Of a DNA stretch of 64,000 bases, positions 34,238 to 47,795 are shown piece by piece. Numbering within the stretch: the stretch's first letter is position 1; the number at the start of each line of letters is the position of its first letter. Under the pieces are notes generated by a model. It worked only from the letters and a program-made list of their open reading frames with translations, had not been told where the DNA came from and searched no databases. The DNA is taken from contig NC_056533.1 in the NCBI RefSeq assembly GCF_910596095.1, positions 35,376,662 to 35,440,661 on the forward strand. Reading direction: 5' to 3'. The stretch is from Thunnus maccoyii (Eukaryota > Chordata > Actinopteri > Scombriformes > Scombridae). The translations under genes were made by a program, and so were the position numbers.

Positions 34238-34944
34238 CAGTGGTGGAAAGTAACTAAGTACATTTACTCAAGCACTGTACTTCAGTACGATTTTGAGGTA
34301 CTTGTACTTTACTTGAGTATTTTCATTTGATGCTACTTTATACTTCCACTCCACTACATTTCAGAGGGAAATATTGTACTTTCTACTCCGCTACATTTAT
34401 TTGACAGCTTTAGTTACTTTTGAGATGAAGATTTGACACAATGGATAATATAACAAGCTTTTAAAATACAACACATTGTTAAAGATGAAACCAGTGGTTT
34501 CCAACCTTTTTGGCTTTTGGCGTCTTACAAAAAGCAGGGTGTAGTCAGGGTCACATTTCAGATGTCTATGAGTTGTTAACAGCTCCACCAAATGGTGATT
34601 TTTCCCTCTAAACTTCTCACATGGTTTCATTTCAATAAATGTTCAAATGATCCGATATTTCATGTAAAATCAAATATTAGAGAAAAAGTCAAAAAGCTGA
34701 AAACAGATTTGTGTATCAGAACTTTGTTTTTTTCTTCTTTCCTCTCCCATTAATCATCTCACCACCCCTCAGATTTATCTGGCGACCCTTTGGAGGGGCT
34801 CGACCCTTAGGTTGGGATCCACTGGACTAAACTAGCTAACTGTATATAAAGTAGTGTAAACTAGCTCCACCTCCAGCAGCTACAACAGTAACATGCTGCT
34901 CTAACACTGATGCTTCACTATTAATAATCTAATTATGTTATTAA
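34238..34944 (+). mobile_element. hAT-like CAGTGGTGGAAAG element, longest copy
   Basis: It begins CAGTGGTGGAAAGTAACTAA and runs through 'cactccactacatttcagag', a segment bounded by 'ccagtggtttccaac' (34492) and 'gttgggatccactgg' (34823), and 'gtaaactagctccacctcca'. The 'ccagtggtttcc' junction is also present in the foxr1 copy, so that inner insertion is part of the ancestral element. The 3' end is cut off by the next repeat. Confidence 0.65.
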
Positions 34945-35130
34945 CAGTGGAAACCGCTTATAGTGATCATGGTTACAGTGATCAACCGCTTATATGGATC
35001 AAAAAGCTCAGGAAAGAATCATTCCTACACAAATGCTGTTTAAATAATTTGCTTATAGTGATCAAGTAGTCCACTTACAGTGTTCATTTTGGGTCTTTTC
35101 ATATATGAAAACATATGGACACATTTTTTA
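34945..35130 (+). mobile_element. pogo/Tigger-like terminal fragment
   Basis: It starts CAGTGGAAACCGCTTATAGT with repeated 'cttatagtgatca' blocks, as at the ends of Tigger-type fish elements. No transposase and no second terminus are seen. Confidence 0.45.
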
Positions 35131-35672
35131 AAACTACGGTAATTCTGTTTTTCTTCCATGATACATGTATGATATGCAATTAGCGGCTGCGGCACCATTA
35201 TAAGGAGTTGCAGCACACGTCCGCAGTACATCAAGTACGGGAAATTAAACACAGACATCCTTTTGTTTGCCAAAAGGTCATGCACAGACAAAGAAATGAA
35301 CAGTATGTTATCCTACATGACGTACTGTGTTTTAGATTTGGGAAGGGTAGAGCTAACTAAAGTCTACTGTTAGCATCAATCATAGATAAAGAGCATATGA
35401 AAATTAATTGTATTAACACGTTTTCCAGCTTAGGTCTCCAAAAGCCCAAACAGAAGTAACGCTTCTTTTTCATCAGTTCAAAATCATGTTTATAAGCAAT
35501 TATCATACAACACAACACACAATGCCTTCACTTATACTCTTTCATGGTGTGTTGTCTATGATTACTTGACTTTCAATTGATTTTTATCAGACTATTATCT
35601 GTATATCGGTTATCCACTATGTGAATCTTACTTGAGCAGTAGATCCAGCACCCGCCAACTCAGACAACACAG

Positions 35673-35891
35673 ATGAATCCTGCTCTATGTTTGGCTTGTT
35701 TGGTAGCAGGCTTGCTACAACTAACCCTGCAGTTACATTTTATATCAATGCCACCACTCACCTCTCCTTTGGACGGCTCTGGATGCTTTCAGCTAAGTCA
35801 AAAAATTGCCAAACTGATCTCCAAACTCTACCAGATCCAATATGAGCGACCCCTGGACTTGCTGGCGGCAGAAGCCTCCCACATTCCCTGA
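35673..35891 (+). CDS. Unrecognised 72-aa frame with a signal-peptide-like start
   Basis: The frame begins MNPALCLACLVAGLLQL, a hydrophobic stretch like a secretion signal, and continues through LSQKIAKLISKLYQIQYERP, which could form an amphipathic helix. It ends in a TGA. The ATG follows 'caactcagacaacacag', which could be a splice acceptor. I do not recognise the family. It lies in a transposon-rich region, lacks a clear donor or poly(A) signal, and may be a chance frame or a relic of a small cytokine-like gene. Confidence 0.15.
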   Translation: MNPALCLACLVAGLLQLTLQLHFISMPPLTSPLDGSGCFQLSQKIAKLISKLYQIQYERPLDLLAAEASHIP

Positions 35892-35899
35892 GGTTTGTT

Positions 35900-38170
35900 T
35901 ATATAAATCTCTGACAGACTGCAATATATTGTTTTTCATTTTTTAAAGTCTTTTAATCAATGTTCTTTGCTTTCCATTCAAAGCAAAACACTTTTGAAAA
36001 TTATAATTAGCATTATCAAAACATTGTCAGTGTATGTAACACATTTCTTAAATTCTCGCTGTCAACTATGATATGGTGACTTTGTGTCATGGTTATGGCA
36101 AATAAAATATGTTTAAGTTGGGGTTAGGTAATTAAGGTACTTGGGTAAGGTTCAGGAAAGATCCTGGTTACGGTTAATAAAAAAGTGATGCAAACAGTCA
36201 GACATTCCACATGCTTACTGGGGATTCAGACCAAAAACCAGTTTTGATAGGGGTATGTTGTTTAAGTTACCAGTGAGACATGAAATAAGATCCAGAAAGT
36301 CCATTTGGAGAAATAGATTGATGCATTTGAAGGTATATGAGACAGCAGAACACTGCATGTAATACCACCAACAGGATTTTACAACTCTGGAAAGTTATCA
36401 GAGCAGCAACTATCTTGCATCACAATGATTGCAAGATTAACAGTAGAAATACAGCATTCACATTAGAAAATAATCCATCATGAATGTGCCGTTGCATGTA
36501 TGTGACTGGCCAATGCAGTGCCTTGTCAGATGATGTCACATTGCGTTGCTACAAAAATTGAGCCAGGTTCAACTTTTTTGCTGGATGATCCTGCATTGTT
36601 TTGCCAGAGCGCTCTGCTTTGGCACCTCTGCTGGCTTCATTCAAATGAGAGGGGTGCATTTTTTTACACAGGGATGAAGTCAGTCTGATGGTGGCCTTAG
36701 TTTCTTTTTTACTGTCTTCAGTCATGTTATTGCATTTTTATTGTGTTTATGTTTGCCTTGCTGCAAGAATTCACTCTTGTGCACTTCAAGGTACTTCTGC
36801 ATTGGCTTCAGAAATGTACATAAAGTCTTGATCTTAGTATTTCTAAAATCCTGGATACAACGCTGGTGTGCAAACAAAACATTAACAGTAACATGATGCA
36901 GGGATGATGTTATTATTGTCCCCAAATGGACAATAATGACAATATTGTCCCCAGAGGGACAATTATCATATTATGTTACAGCCTGTCAGTTCACATTCCG
37001 AAACATTTACAAACCACAACACTGAAGGTGCACACGATACCTGGTATCATGTACACACAATACCAGCACCTAATTATACAAGAGAGCAAAACAACTCTGG
37101 GTTCTGACACAATATGTAACAAATACATATAAGAAGCATAAAGATCACCTCCGAATGTGGTCTGAGCGATCGGATCTCATTGCGTCCTCAATGCATCTTG
37201 GGTGCAATCACACCTGTACTTAGAGCTTGTGATCGGATCACCTGATACACATGTTAATGCCAAGTGTAAACAGGGCCACTCAAGTTCTCATGTCAGTTAC
37301 ACACACCTAGTCATTTTCACACACTGGTATTCATAATCCTGTGCATTTAAGATGTACTGTACTGTGAAGACAACTGTACATGCCGAACATTGTTGGCTTA
37401 TCCAACGTGTTTTAATCACTGCTGTAACCTGCTGAGCCAGCAACATCACCGCAGATTATGACACACGAGAAGCTTTTCAGATGTCTTTTTGGAAGTGAAC
37501 ACACTTAACCCTTCTTCAATGTCTGGTTGAATTGTAGAAGTTGATGTTTAGTTTTGTTTAGAGTTTCACATTTGCTTCTTCAGATCATACCCTAAGAATA
37601 AAATACACAGTACAGGTTCAACTTTTTTGCTGGACGATCCTGCATTGTTTTGCCAGAGCTCTCTGCATTGACACCTCCGCTGGCATTGCATTGGCACTGA
37701 ATGTTTGCACTGGAAGAAAACAGGAGGAGAGTGCTGCACCTGTAGTGACAAGCAGCACTTTTACTGTCTTCTATCTTATTTTTGTGTTTTTATTGTGTTT
37801 ATGTTTCATGGTTTTGTGTTTTTATGCTACCTTGCTACAAAAAAGAATTTCCTCTTGTGGGACAATAAAGATCTGAAATGAAATGAATAAAAACTTGCGC
37901 TTTTTCATTCTTTGAACTGTCTTTATATTATATTACTGGAATTGGTTTTATCTGTTATAAAATCTGTTTATAATAAATTGAATGATTTTATTAATTGTCC
38001 ATTTTAATTTTCTGCCTTTTGTGAAGCACTTTCTAGTATAATATCACGAGGCGCAGAAACATTCAATATAGACATAACTCCTAGGGATACTGGGCTATAG
38101 TTTGTTAGTCAGTGAGCACCTGATCTGCCACCTCAACAGTGTGTTTAAGGTCTGGTTAAGTTCAGCCAAC
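35900..38170. other. Gene-poor spacer with dispersed repeats
   Basis: 36370-36650 and 37615-37690 are copies of the repeat at 1020-1345. 37855-37890 ends 'gggacaataaagatctgaaa', like a LINE 3' tail. 36925-36965 has short repeated 'attgtcccc' palindromic motifs. No gene is evident. Confidence 0.5.
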
Positions 38171-38174
38171 TACA

Positions 38175-38208
38175 CTTAACTAAATATTTAAATAAATATT
38201 TAGTTAAG
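38175..38208. repeat. Perfect 16-bp inverted duplication, 2-nt loop
   Basis: Arms 38175-38190 and 38193-38208 are exact reverse complements (left arm CTTAACTAAATATTTA). Confidence 0.92.
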
Positions 38209-39014
38209 GAAAAGATGTTGTCATGGTTAAAAGAAACCAACATCAACTGTTGGTAGCAGAGGAGAGACAATCTATATTCTTCTGTGTTTCATTTACACAC
38301 TTTGTATGTCCAACCATCCACCCTGGACCTCCTCCCAAGACTTTTGTTGTAGCATTACAATGTTATGTTAGTTTTGACTTTGCTGCTGAGATCATTGTTA
38401 TTTGCAGGGCAAGAGGTCAAAACAAATGATGTGTGTTGATGATGTGTTGCTGTGATGCTGTTTTTCTGGTTTGAACAGTCTGTCTATAAAATACAAGGAA
38501 ACTCCTCCTTGTCAAAGACTGTTTATATAACAGTCCTTACTGGTGCCTTATTTGACTTATTTATAAACCTTATTTGAACCAGCCGGTAGAAAGATGATTT
38601 GTGTTTTACTGCATGAGAGAGGGGTGATTAACTCAACAGAAAAATGTTTTTTTTGGTATGAAAATTGAAGCATTACAGAAAAAAAGAGTGATAGCACCTG
38701 TAGGTAAGATTCAAGATGTTCATTGTCACATACACTTGTGTGAAATTCTTTTGTTGGGAGGCTCCATTACAGAAACGAGAATATAACAATATATAATATA
38801 ATACTATATAATATATATAAGGCATATAAATATAAAAACGAATAAAAAAGTATAAAAGCAGTAAAAGGTATAAAAGGTGAGTTGTCCTGACACCGCTGTT
38901 CCAGGGCACTCACCTCATATTGGGAAAGAAATCCTTTTATGACCTTGTCACAAGCTGAATGAAGACAGATCTCTACAGCAACACCCTGCTGTCAGACTGG
39001 GGTATTACAGCCTT

Positions 39015-39050
39015 CTGCTGATGATGACTGACTCCAGTCATCATCAGCAG
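39015..39050. repeat. Perfect 16-bp inverted duplication, 4-nt loop
   Basis: Arms 39015-39030 and 39035-39050 are exact reverse complements (left arm CTGCTGATGATGACTG), loop ACTC. Confidence 0.92.
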
Positions 39051-39839
39051 ACTCCAGTACTGGTTAGATCCCAGTATAATCCAATGAATCTCCTGTTACC
39101 CAGACTTTAAAAACCATGTATTTGACACTGTGTTTCACTTTGATTGCTCATATATCATTCACTTGGCTATAGAGGAGATCCTTGCATAACATTAATTTTC
39201 CACTCCCAATCATTTAGCTTGGCAGGATTCATTATGTGGATTTGTGATGGGAAGGTGCACCGAATTGCATCGGTGCACCGGCATAAGCGTTCTCAGTGCA
39301 ATTGCAATTGCAAATGCAAAAGCAATTTAGGATGAACTTGCCATGCATCATTTCTTAACATCTTTGCATCTGTAAAATCCAATTTATTTATAAATAACTA
39401 TTAGTAGAGGCCCTGTGAATTTATTATTAGAAATGTGACCAATAATATGTGACAAATAATTTGATATTTAGATTCCTCCTCTCTAAACTGTCTCTTAAGT
39501 GCACTAGCATGCTACAGGTAAGTGGTGCGCTGCCAAAACACTCCAGGTGAAAGTCAAGCTTTAGAATTATTGTTCCGCATATCTGAGTAAGTGGATTATT
39601 AAACTATTTTGATGGTAATTACTTGGTTCACGGAGCGTATGCATGTAAACTGGAGACAGAGAACACTACACTGCAAAGGACTTGTGAAAGGGCCTGTTTG
39701 TGAAAGGTTGTTTTTTTAGAGGTCAAAAAGAAACAACATAAATGAGATGCTTACTGAGTTGCAGTACTAGAGAAATAAATATGTAAAGTAAAAATGGCAC
39801 CTTTTTAGTTATTTAAGATTTGCTGTATGCTTAAGAAAT

Positions 39840-39995
39840 ACAATCAAACTCTATCATATTGAATTGTATTGCATCATTCTTTTGCATCGCATTGAATTGC
39901 ATCATATTGCGTAGAATTGCATTGTGTAAATCAAATCTTGTCAAATCGCACTGCATCTTAATGGGGTGAATTGTATTGTATCGCATTGGTAGTGG
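39840..39995 (+). repeat. Degenerate tandem repeat of ATTGCATC-like units
   Basis: Many near-copies of 'attgcatc', 'attgaattgcatc' and 'tattgtatcgcattg' follow each other. It is an old, diverged short tandem repeat with no coding value. Confidence 0.6.
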
Positions 39996-40178
39996 TTTCA
40001 TATGTATGGATACATATCTAGGTTGAGCTCTGTGTTTACCTTTTTGTTCTTTCACTTTTTGATGCTTGAGACTTTGATGTCTTGTGCCGTGCTTGGTTTA
40101 ATGCATGCATCTCAGTCATCTGAAATAATCCCTCTACTAAAGGAAGAAATCTCTGTATGTACTGTATGTATGTACGTA

Positions 40179-41741
<1,563 letters not shown>

Positions 41742-42759
41742 TATGTCATTCCTGTATCTCTTAAACTGTTCATCCGATCGACTCCACACTTTGCGGGTGA
41801 ATGGCTGAGGTACAGAGGGAGTGCAGTTTCAATTTTGTGTAATTTCGATACAATTAATATTAATAAACTTTGAATAAACCAGCAATCAGCAAGCCACTTT
41901 GCTCTGTGCAGGGACAGGGTGGCGCTTCAGGGATCTGCCGACTGACTCCAGCATGTCAGGGCGAGAACAGAGATGAGGCGTAACACGAGTCAGAGAAAAG
42001 TGCTCTAAAACGAGAAAAGTAGACCGCGAAAACAGAGCTTTTAATCAAGAATGGATACTCTTACCCTGTGTCTAGACAGAAAGTGTAGTGTTAACAACAC
42101 GTTTGGCAGATTAGCAGTGAGCGTTGACACAGGAGGCGTTCATGTATAGAGTTGAGCAAAGGTCACACAATGACTCGAGTTAAGCGTGTAAAATGAAGGA
42201 AATACTTTCCACAGGGAGTTCAAAACCAGTTTGTGTCCTATGCTCCGTGACCGTGGTGAATGTGAAGCACCACTACAGACAAAGCACAAATCTTTGGAGC
42301 AAACATACCCACTCAAATCCAAACTGAAGGCACAGAAAATAGGAATGATCTAAGAGCCCAATATGATCGATCCACTTTATTTTAGGATGCATATTATTTT
42401 ATTTTAGGCTACTTGAAATGAGAAAAGAACATTTATGTACTATTAGAGTCCTTAAATAACATCTTTGTATAATAGAATGTTAGTTTCTCTCATGTTGTTG
42501 GTGTATATACTCATTCTCACCTCACATCAACTGTATTAACTTTTCTATGCGTTGAAGTAGCGGCCGGAAGCAAAGCAGTTGGTCCGTTTTGAACAGGCAC
42601 TGCACTAGTTGCTAATAAGTTCAAAAATATGTCAGGGCTTGCTGTCTGATTGTGATTTGTGTGTGAGGATGCCTCCTCTGCCCCGCTGATATGAGAATCA
42701 AATAACTCATTTAGACTTAAAGGGTCACTGAGTATGAGAAACATGAATGGTCACACTCT
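41742..42759. other. No gene seen
   Basis: No exon or clearly recognised repeat. A 75-aa minus-strand frame at 42517-42744 has no recognised motif. Confidence 0.45.
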
Positions 42760-42995
42760 GTTTTTATTTTATTTGTTTATTTTGTCTCTCTATTTCTTTA
42801 TTCTCTGTGCAATGCTGTTGTGTTTTTAGGATTGAAATCCCATTTATTTTATTCTACACTTTTATTAATTTTCTCACTGATCCTCATAACTTTGTCTGTG
42901 TTTTCATTTGATTGTATCTCTCAGTCTCTGTGAAGCTCTTTGGTCGTCTTTTGTTGTTTTTACAAGTGCTCTATAAATAAACTGACTTGACTTGA
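42760..42995 (+). repeat. LINE-like 3' tail
   Basis: T-rich sequence ending 'gtgctctataaataaactga' then 'cttgacttg', the tail type also seen at 560-1015. Confidence 0.5.
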
Positions 42996-43196
42996 ATTTG
43001 CGAAAGATTTTCTGAGAAAGGGGAGTGCTCTTGGAATATGTCAGAGAAACAGATGTTAAAAGTGAACCAGGAACTGAAACAGCACGTAAATACAGAATTC
43101 AAGACTGGGTGGAATTTACAAGAAACTGTAACTTCCTGACATAAACTTACTGAAACAATAAAAAAAACTTAATTACTATAAAAACTTACACAGATC

Positions 43197-43197
<1 letters not shown>

Positions 43198-43236
<39 letters not shown>
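43198..43236 (+). repeat. (GATA)n microsatellite
   Basis: About ten uninterrupted GATA units, directly followed by the 'gtactttattaatcccaaag' tail fragment (43237-43370), which matches 10421-10570. Confidence 0.95.
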
Positions 43237-43929
43237 GTACTTTATTAATCCCAAAGGAAAATTAAAGTGTTACAGCAGCCACTTGACATAAATGAAAATA
43301 TAAGAACAATGAGGTAGGTAAAAGAAACAAATACAATTAAAGTATAAATAATATATACAAAAAATCCATCTGTAAACACAAGAAATGGTTGATCACTGAT
43401 TGAAGCGCCAGTTATACAACTGTACCCACCAACAGCTGCCTTTACACATTAACAGCGTTGGCCTACACTGGCTACCTAAACATATCATTGAAAGAAGAAA
43501 ATCTCTTTTCCTACTTTTTTCTACCTACTTTTCACAGAGACAATGTTGTTATTATAATTTTCCAATATTCTCACATATTCTATACAATATGTGGGAGGAC
43601 ATGTTAATATGATTGATGGATCTGTTCATAATATCACACAACTCAAGCTAAACCATCTCTTTATATGTGTAACAATGAAACAGTATTGAGTGTGCAGGAG
43701 CTACTGATGACTCAGCAACTGTTAAAATAACATGAAGGAAAATGAATCTGTTCTAACAATAGCAAGCTAGTCTGGCTAGTTCCTTGCATTTAAGCAAATA
43801 TTCAGACACTTTTATGATTCATATTAATAAGGATTGACAGAACTCACAAACTCATGATGGTGCTGATTAGATAATTTTCCCACAAAGCACCTGGATCAGC
43901 TGCTCATGTTACTGTGATGCTGACTGGTC

Positions 43930-44027
43930 ACAATATCTTGGTATTTGTGTTTTATTATCATTAAAACACAAATACCAAGACATTGTATGTTTTATTATCA
44001 TTAAAACACAAATACCAAGACATTGTG
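43930..44027. repeat. 25-bp inverted duplication followed by a 40-bp tandem duplication
   Basis: Arms 43930-43954 and 43962-43986 are reverse complements with one mismatch and a 7-nt loop. The 40-bp unit 43948-43987 is then repeated head to tail at 43988-44027, so the right arm and loop are present twice. Confidence 0.92.
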
Positions 44028-44817
44028 TGGTTCTTTTGAAAAAGTGTAAAAATATTCACAATTGTTGTTGTATCCTTATAGTTTATATTTTCTCCCACAA
44101 AAGTGATCATTCAAATTTTAATTCAACTTTGCCCTCATAGGAATGGTCCATTAATTTACAAACAGGTGCAGAGACAAAACACGTGCAAAATGAAAACACG
44201 TTTTCTTTCATTCCAGCACGTGGAGGCCCTTTTTAGGTGATTATGTAACACAAAAGTCCTGAGGGGTTTAATTACAGATAATAAATAATTAATTTCATTA
44301 ATCAGGATAATCTTTCCAGTTGTAAATCAACGTGCACTGTGTGCCAGTGTTACCAGTTACTCAAAATTTTGCACTTCGGTCCATGATATAAACAAACTCA
44401 GAAAATTAACTCACTCCTATAAACTATACCTATCTTTTATGTACTGCATACTACTTTTCTCTCTGATTATAATTTGTACCATACAATATAAGTACAAGTA
44501 GTCATTGTCCTCTCCACAAGAACAATTGGACAAGTTACATCTCAAAAAATTTAACTAAGGGGCCCATAAAATAAAGCTCCACTGATCAATTCTGATTTCT
44601 TGTGCGTGTCTTTGTAAGTTATGCTGTAGTAGTGTACGTGTAAACAACAAGGTAAACTATAGGTCACACAGGTGGACCCAACAACATGCAGCCAAGCTAC
44701 ATTCCCAAGTGATTCGGAGAGCATTTTGTCTGCCAAACTTGAATGTCAATTTAAAGTCTGAGTTCACTTGCACTGCAGTATAATTGCTGTGATGCCCTAA
44801 AGCTGCCAGTAATCAGA

Positions 44818-44920
44818 CAACTTTATTTATCCCAGAAGGGCAATTAAGTTTCACAGTCTACCCAGTTCACATAAATAAAATAAAATAAAATACAATAAAA
44901 TAAAATAAAATAAAGGGTAT
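44818..44920 (+). repeat. Repeat tail plus (AAAAT)n
   Basis: 'aactttatttatcccagaag' resembles the tail family of 43237, followed by a run of AAAAT units (44872-44915). Confidence 0.6.
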
Positions 44921-45179
44921 ATAGGTAGACTGCTGGGTCGCACACTGTGAAGTGCCCCTGTAGTCAGTTTCCATCCTAACCCTGCTGTTTCCAACCTGTA
45001 CAAGTGACTTTGTGTAATAACAACCTGACACGTGTGCTGATGTAATTGGGTTTTGAGTATCAAAACATACTGCACCTGTACATTTTTTCAGACTAGTCAT
45101 ATGAAATATTCTGGAAGTGATGATTCATCTCTTCTCAATAAGAGTTAATTTCCTGGTGAACAAGTTTGGTTGAAGCTGT

Positions 45180-45370
45180 TGACTCTACAACCTCACTACA
45201 CCTCAATAATATACTACAACCTCAATAATAAACATAAAGTAGAGTTATCACCTTTCTGACAATGTCAACAAAACCTAAAAATGTTTAACTGTCGTAAAAG
45301 TAGAATTTATGGCAGAGCTGTTGCATTGGATTGCGTTAGATTGCAAAGGTGTTCCTAATAAAGTGCTTGC
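45180..45370 (+). repeat. Dispersed repeat shared with 21240-21430
   Basis: Same order of blocks as the NLR-intron copy and the same 'cctaataaagtgc' end. Confidence 0.6.
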
Positions 45371-45559
45371 TGAGTGTATGTTTATTTTGTTTTTTCCAAA
45401 AAGTCATTAACAGACAAACAATAACTGTATGATATCCTATTTATTTTTGCTTTAAATGTTACACCTCCTATTCACCCCTACCCCTCCACTCATTCAGCAC
45501 CAAGGGCTGGCAGTCACTGAACTCCAACAACTCCAGAGTGTGTATTCTTCAGAGCAATG

Positions 45560-45690
45560 GGCCTTCGGAGCAATGGGCGTATGTTTTCAGGATAACAATC
45601 CGTTGGACTAATAGGCTTTTGGTCCAATGGGACATTTTTCAAACTATTTGAATTTTGGAATAATGGGCCTTTGGACCAATGGGTAGTGCC
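45560..45690 (+). repeat. Degenerate 'caatgggccttngga' short tandem repeat
   Basis: At least six variants of 'caatgggcctttggacc' occur in 130 bases, some reading 'ctaataggcttttggtcc'. I do not recognise this repeat. Confidence 0.55.
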
Positions 45691-46089
45691 CACAGTGCTT
45701 CACAGTCAAATAAATAAAACAAAAATAAACAACAAATAAGACACACAAGGGGAAACAGACATAACATACAAGTTAAAACATAAAATACCACATGCTACGT
45801 AAATGTCTTTCTGAACAGATTGGTTTTTAACTGGTTTGTAAAAGAGTCCACAGAGTCCAGAGACCTCAGACTTATTGGGAGACTATTCCAAAAGTTAGGT
45901 GCTGCCGCCTGGAAATCATGATCTCCCCATGTCTTAAAACGTGTCCGAAGGGTCACTTAGAAGACCCTGGTTAGAGGACCTGAGAGCTCAGCTTGTGATG
46001 GTTTGGGGTGCAGAAGGTCCACGATATAATGTGGAGCTTGGCCATGTAGGGCTCTATAAGTGAGCACCAAGATTTTAAAATTAATCGTA

Positions 46090-47095
46090 AAATTAACAGG
46101 AAGCCAGTGCAGATAGGTTGAAGATTAGCGTCTCCATTTCAGCTCTTGAGGCTGGAGTGGTCATAGATTGGTCAAAAATCACCCCAAGATTATGCAGATT
46201 AGACTGAGAAGACGATAACGCACAAACGTTCTGCCTGATCACTGAGTGTAGGTAATCAGTAGCAATAATCAAGACTTCAGTTTTATCTACCTTTAACTGC
46301 AGGAAATTATTTGCCATCCAGTTCCCGAGTGCATATATACAGTTGTTCAATACAGAAAGTCTATCAAGCTCATCAGGTTTGAAGGAAAAATATAACTGGA
46401 TTTCACCAGCATACAAATGATAGGAGATGTTGCTGAAACTACTGATAATCTGTCCTAGTGAAAGTATATGGAAAATAAAACAGGCCCCAAGACTGACCCC
46501 TGGAGGACGCCACATGACAAAGCAGCAGTATCTGGCACAAATTCACCTCCAGAGACTGAGAGTCCTATCTGTGAGATTGGAGGAGAACCACTCCAATGCA
46601 GGCCACCAGGTGTTTTAGCCTGTGGATTTATATGGTGTTACCGATATCAAATGCAGCATGAATGTCCAGTAAAACCAAAACTGAACTCTCTCCAGCATCT
46701 GAAGCCATTAAGATATCATTTGAAACCTTAAGGGGAGCCGTTTCAGTGGAGTGTACTTTATGAAAACCAGACTCAAATTTGTCACACCCTGTGCAAATCT
46801 GGTGTTTGAACAAGTTGCTTTTCAACAACCTTTTTTCATTTTAGAAAAGAAAGAGAGTTTAGAAATAGGTCTATAGTTCTCTGGAAGGAAGGGATTCAGG
46901 TTTGGTTTCATCATCACAGATTGCTTAAGATGGCTTAAAATAGATGGGGACACATGCTGGTAAAAGATAGCATAATGAGTAGTAAGTGAATATAAGTAAG
47001 CTGTAAGTGCTTCCTTGTTTTCACACCAACCCCTAACAATGGTGAACAATAAGCTATTTGTTTGCTTGTCATTCACATACATTCTTCTGTCTAGT
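46090..47095 (-). pseudogene. L2/CR1-type LINE reverse transcriptase relic
   Basis: Minus-strand pieces in order: [82 protein letters not shown] and NLHNLGVIFDQSM. They match the reverse transcriptase of L2/CR1-like LINEs. The catalytic YADD motif reads YAGE here, and frameshifts separate the blocks. 45690-46089 holds a further repeat ('ggaagccagtgcagat'), apparently the element's downstream part or another insertion. Confidence 0.8.
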
Positions 47096-47345
47096 CAATT
47101 ATCTTACCCAATGTTGACTGATGAAGGTTTTTTATCTTTACCCTGCTTATCTTTACTTTGGGTAAAAATATCCTCATATCCAAGAAGAGTACAAGTTTTG
47201 CATTTAGAAACATGTACGTTAAATATGCTGAACTCAAATACTTTAAATGTTTCTAAACGCATTCCTTCACTACCCAACGCTACAAGCAGTTTGTCATAAT
47301 GGTTTTTTTTGACACATTCTTCCCAACAAGCCCAAGGGCTCATTC

Positions 47346-47364
47346 TTTTTTTTTTTTTTTTTTT
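47346..47364 (+). repeat. Poly-T tract
   Basis: Nineteen T residues in a row. Confidence 0.9.
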
Positions 47365-47586
47365 AAAGTCTTGTCTATTTCTTTTTTCTTGCTTTTATTC
47401 TAATTTGCATTTCTTCATTCATTGATATGATGTCTTGATATCTTCACTGTGATGTGATTTCCTCCCTGGGAGATCACTGGCAGTTCAATTGTTCTATTCG
47501 AGCAGCCTTACATAACCAAGTATTTGGCTGATGACAGATCTCGACAGATATTGGCAGATCTTCTGCCACACCTTGGGCGAGCTGCC

Positions 47587-47594
47587 TATAAAAA
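47587..47594 (+). promoter_or_regulatory. TATA box of the astacin gene
   Basis: TATAAAAA lies about 30 bases before the inferred start of a short non-coding exon and 209 bases before the start codon in genomic distance. Confidence 0.65.
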
Positions 47595-47616
47595 GCGAGG
47601 AGCTGAGCACCTGCAG

Positions 47617-47645
47617 CATCCAGCATCAGACTCCTGGTACAACAG
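47617..47645 (+). other. Non-coding first exon (5' UTR) of the astacin gene
   Basis: The segment ends GGTACAACAG before the donor GTAAAC at 47646. The matching acceptor 'ttttcag' ends at 47765, so the second exon starts at 47766, 30 bases before the ATG. The 5' end is placed from the TATA box. Confidence 0.55.
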
Positions 47646-47795
47646 GTAAACTTCACTGATCTCCTTATATTTACTTTTTTGGTCTTTCTGATTTAGCACT
47701 TATATATACCAAACTTAACTTATTCCAAACTACCAAAAATGTTAAGATTTTGACTGTATTTTCAGATTGAAGTTTAACTGGAAAAGACCTCCATC

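Noticed and set aside
39015..39050. CRISPR-like or bacterial terminator reading of the short hairpins
   Set aside because: The host is a vertebrate, repeats are not evenly spaced, and there are no U-tracts or neighbouring bacterial genes.
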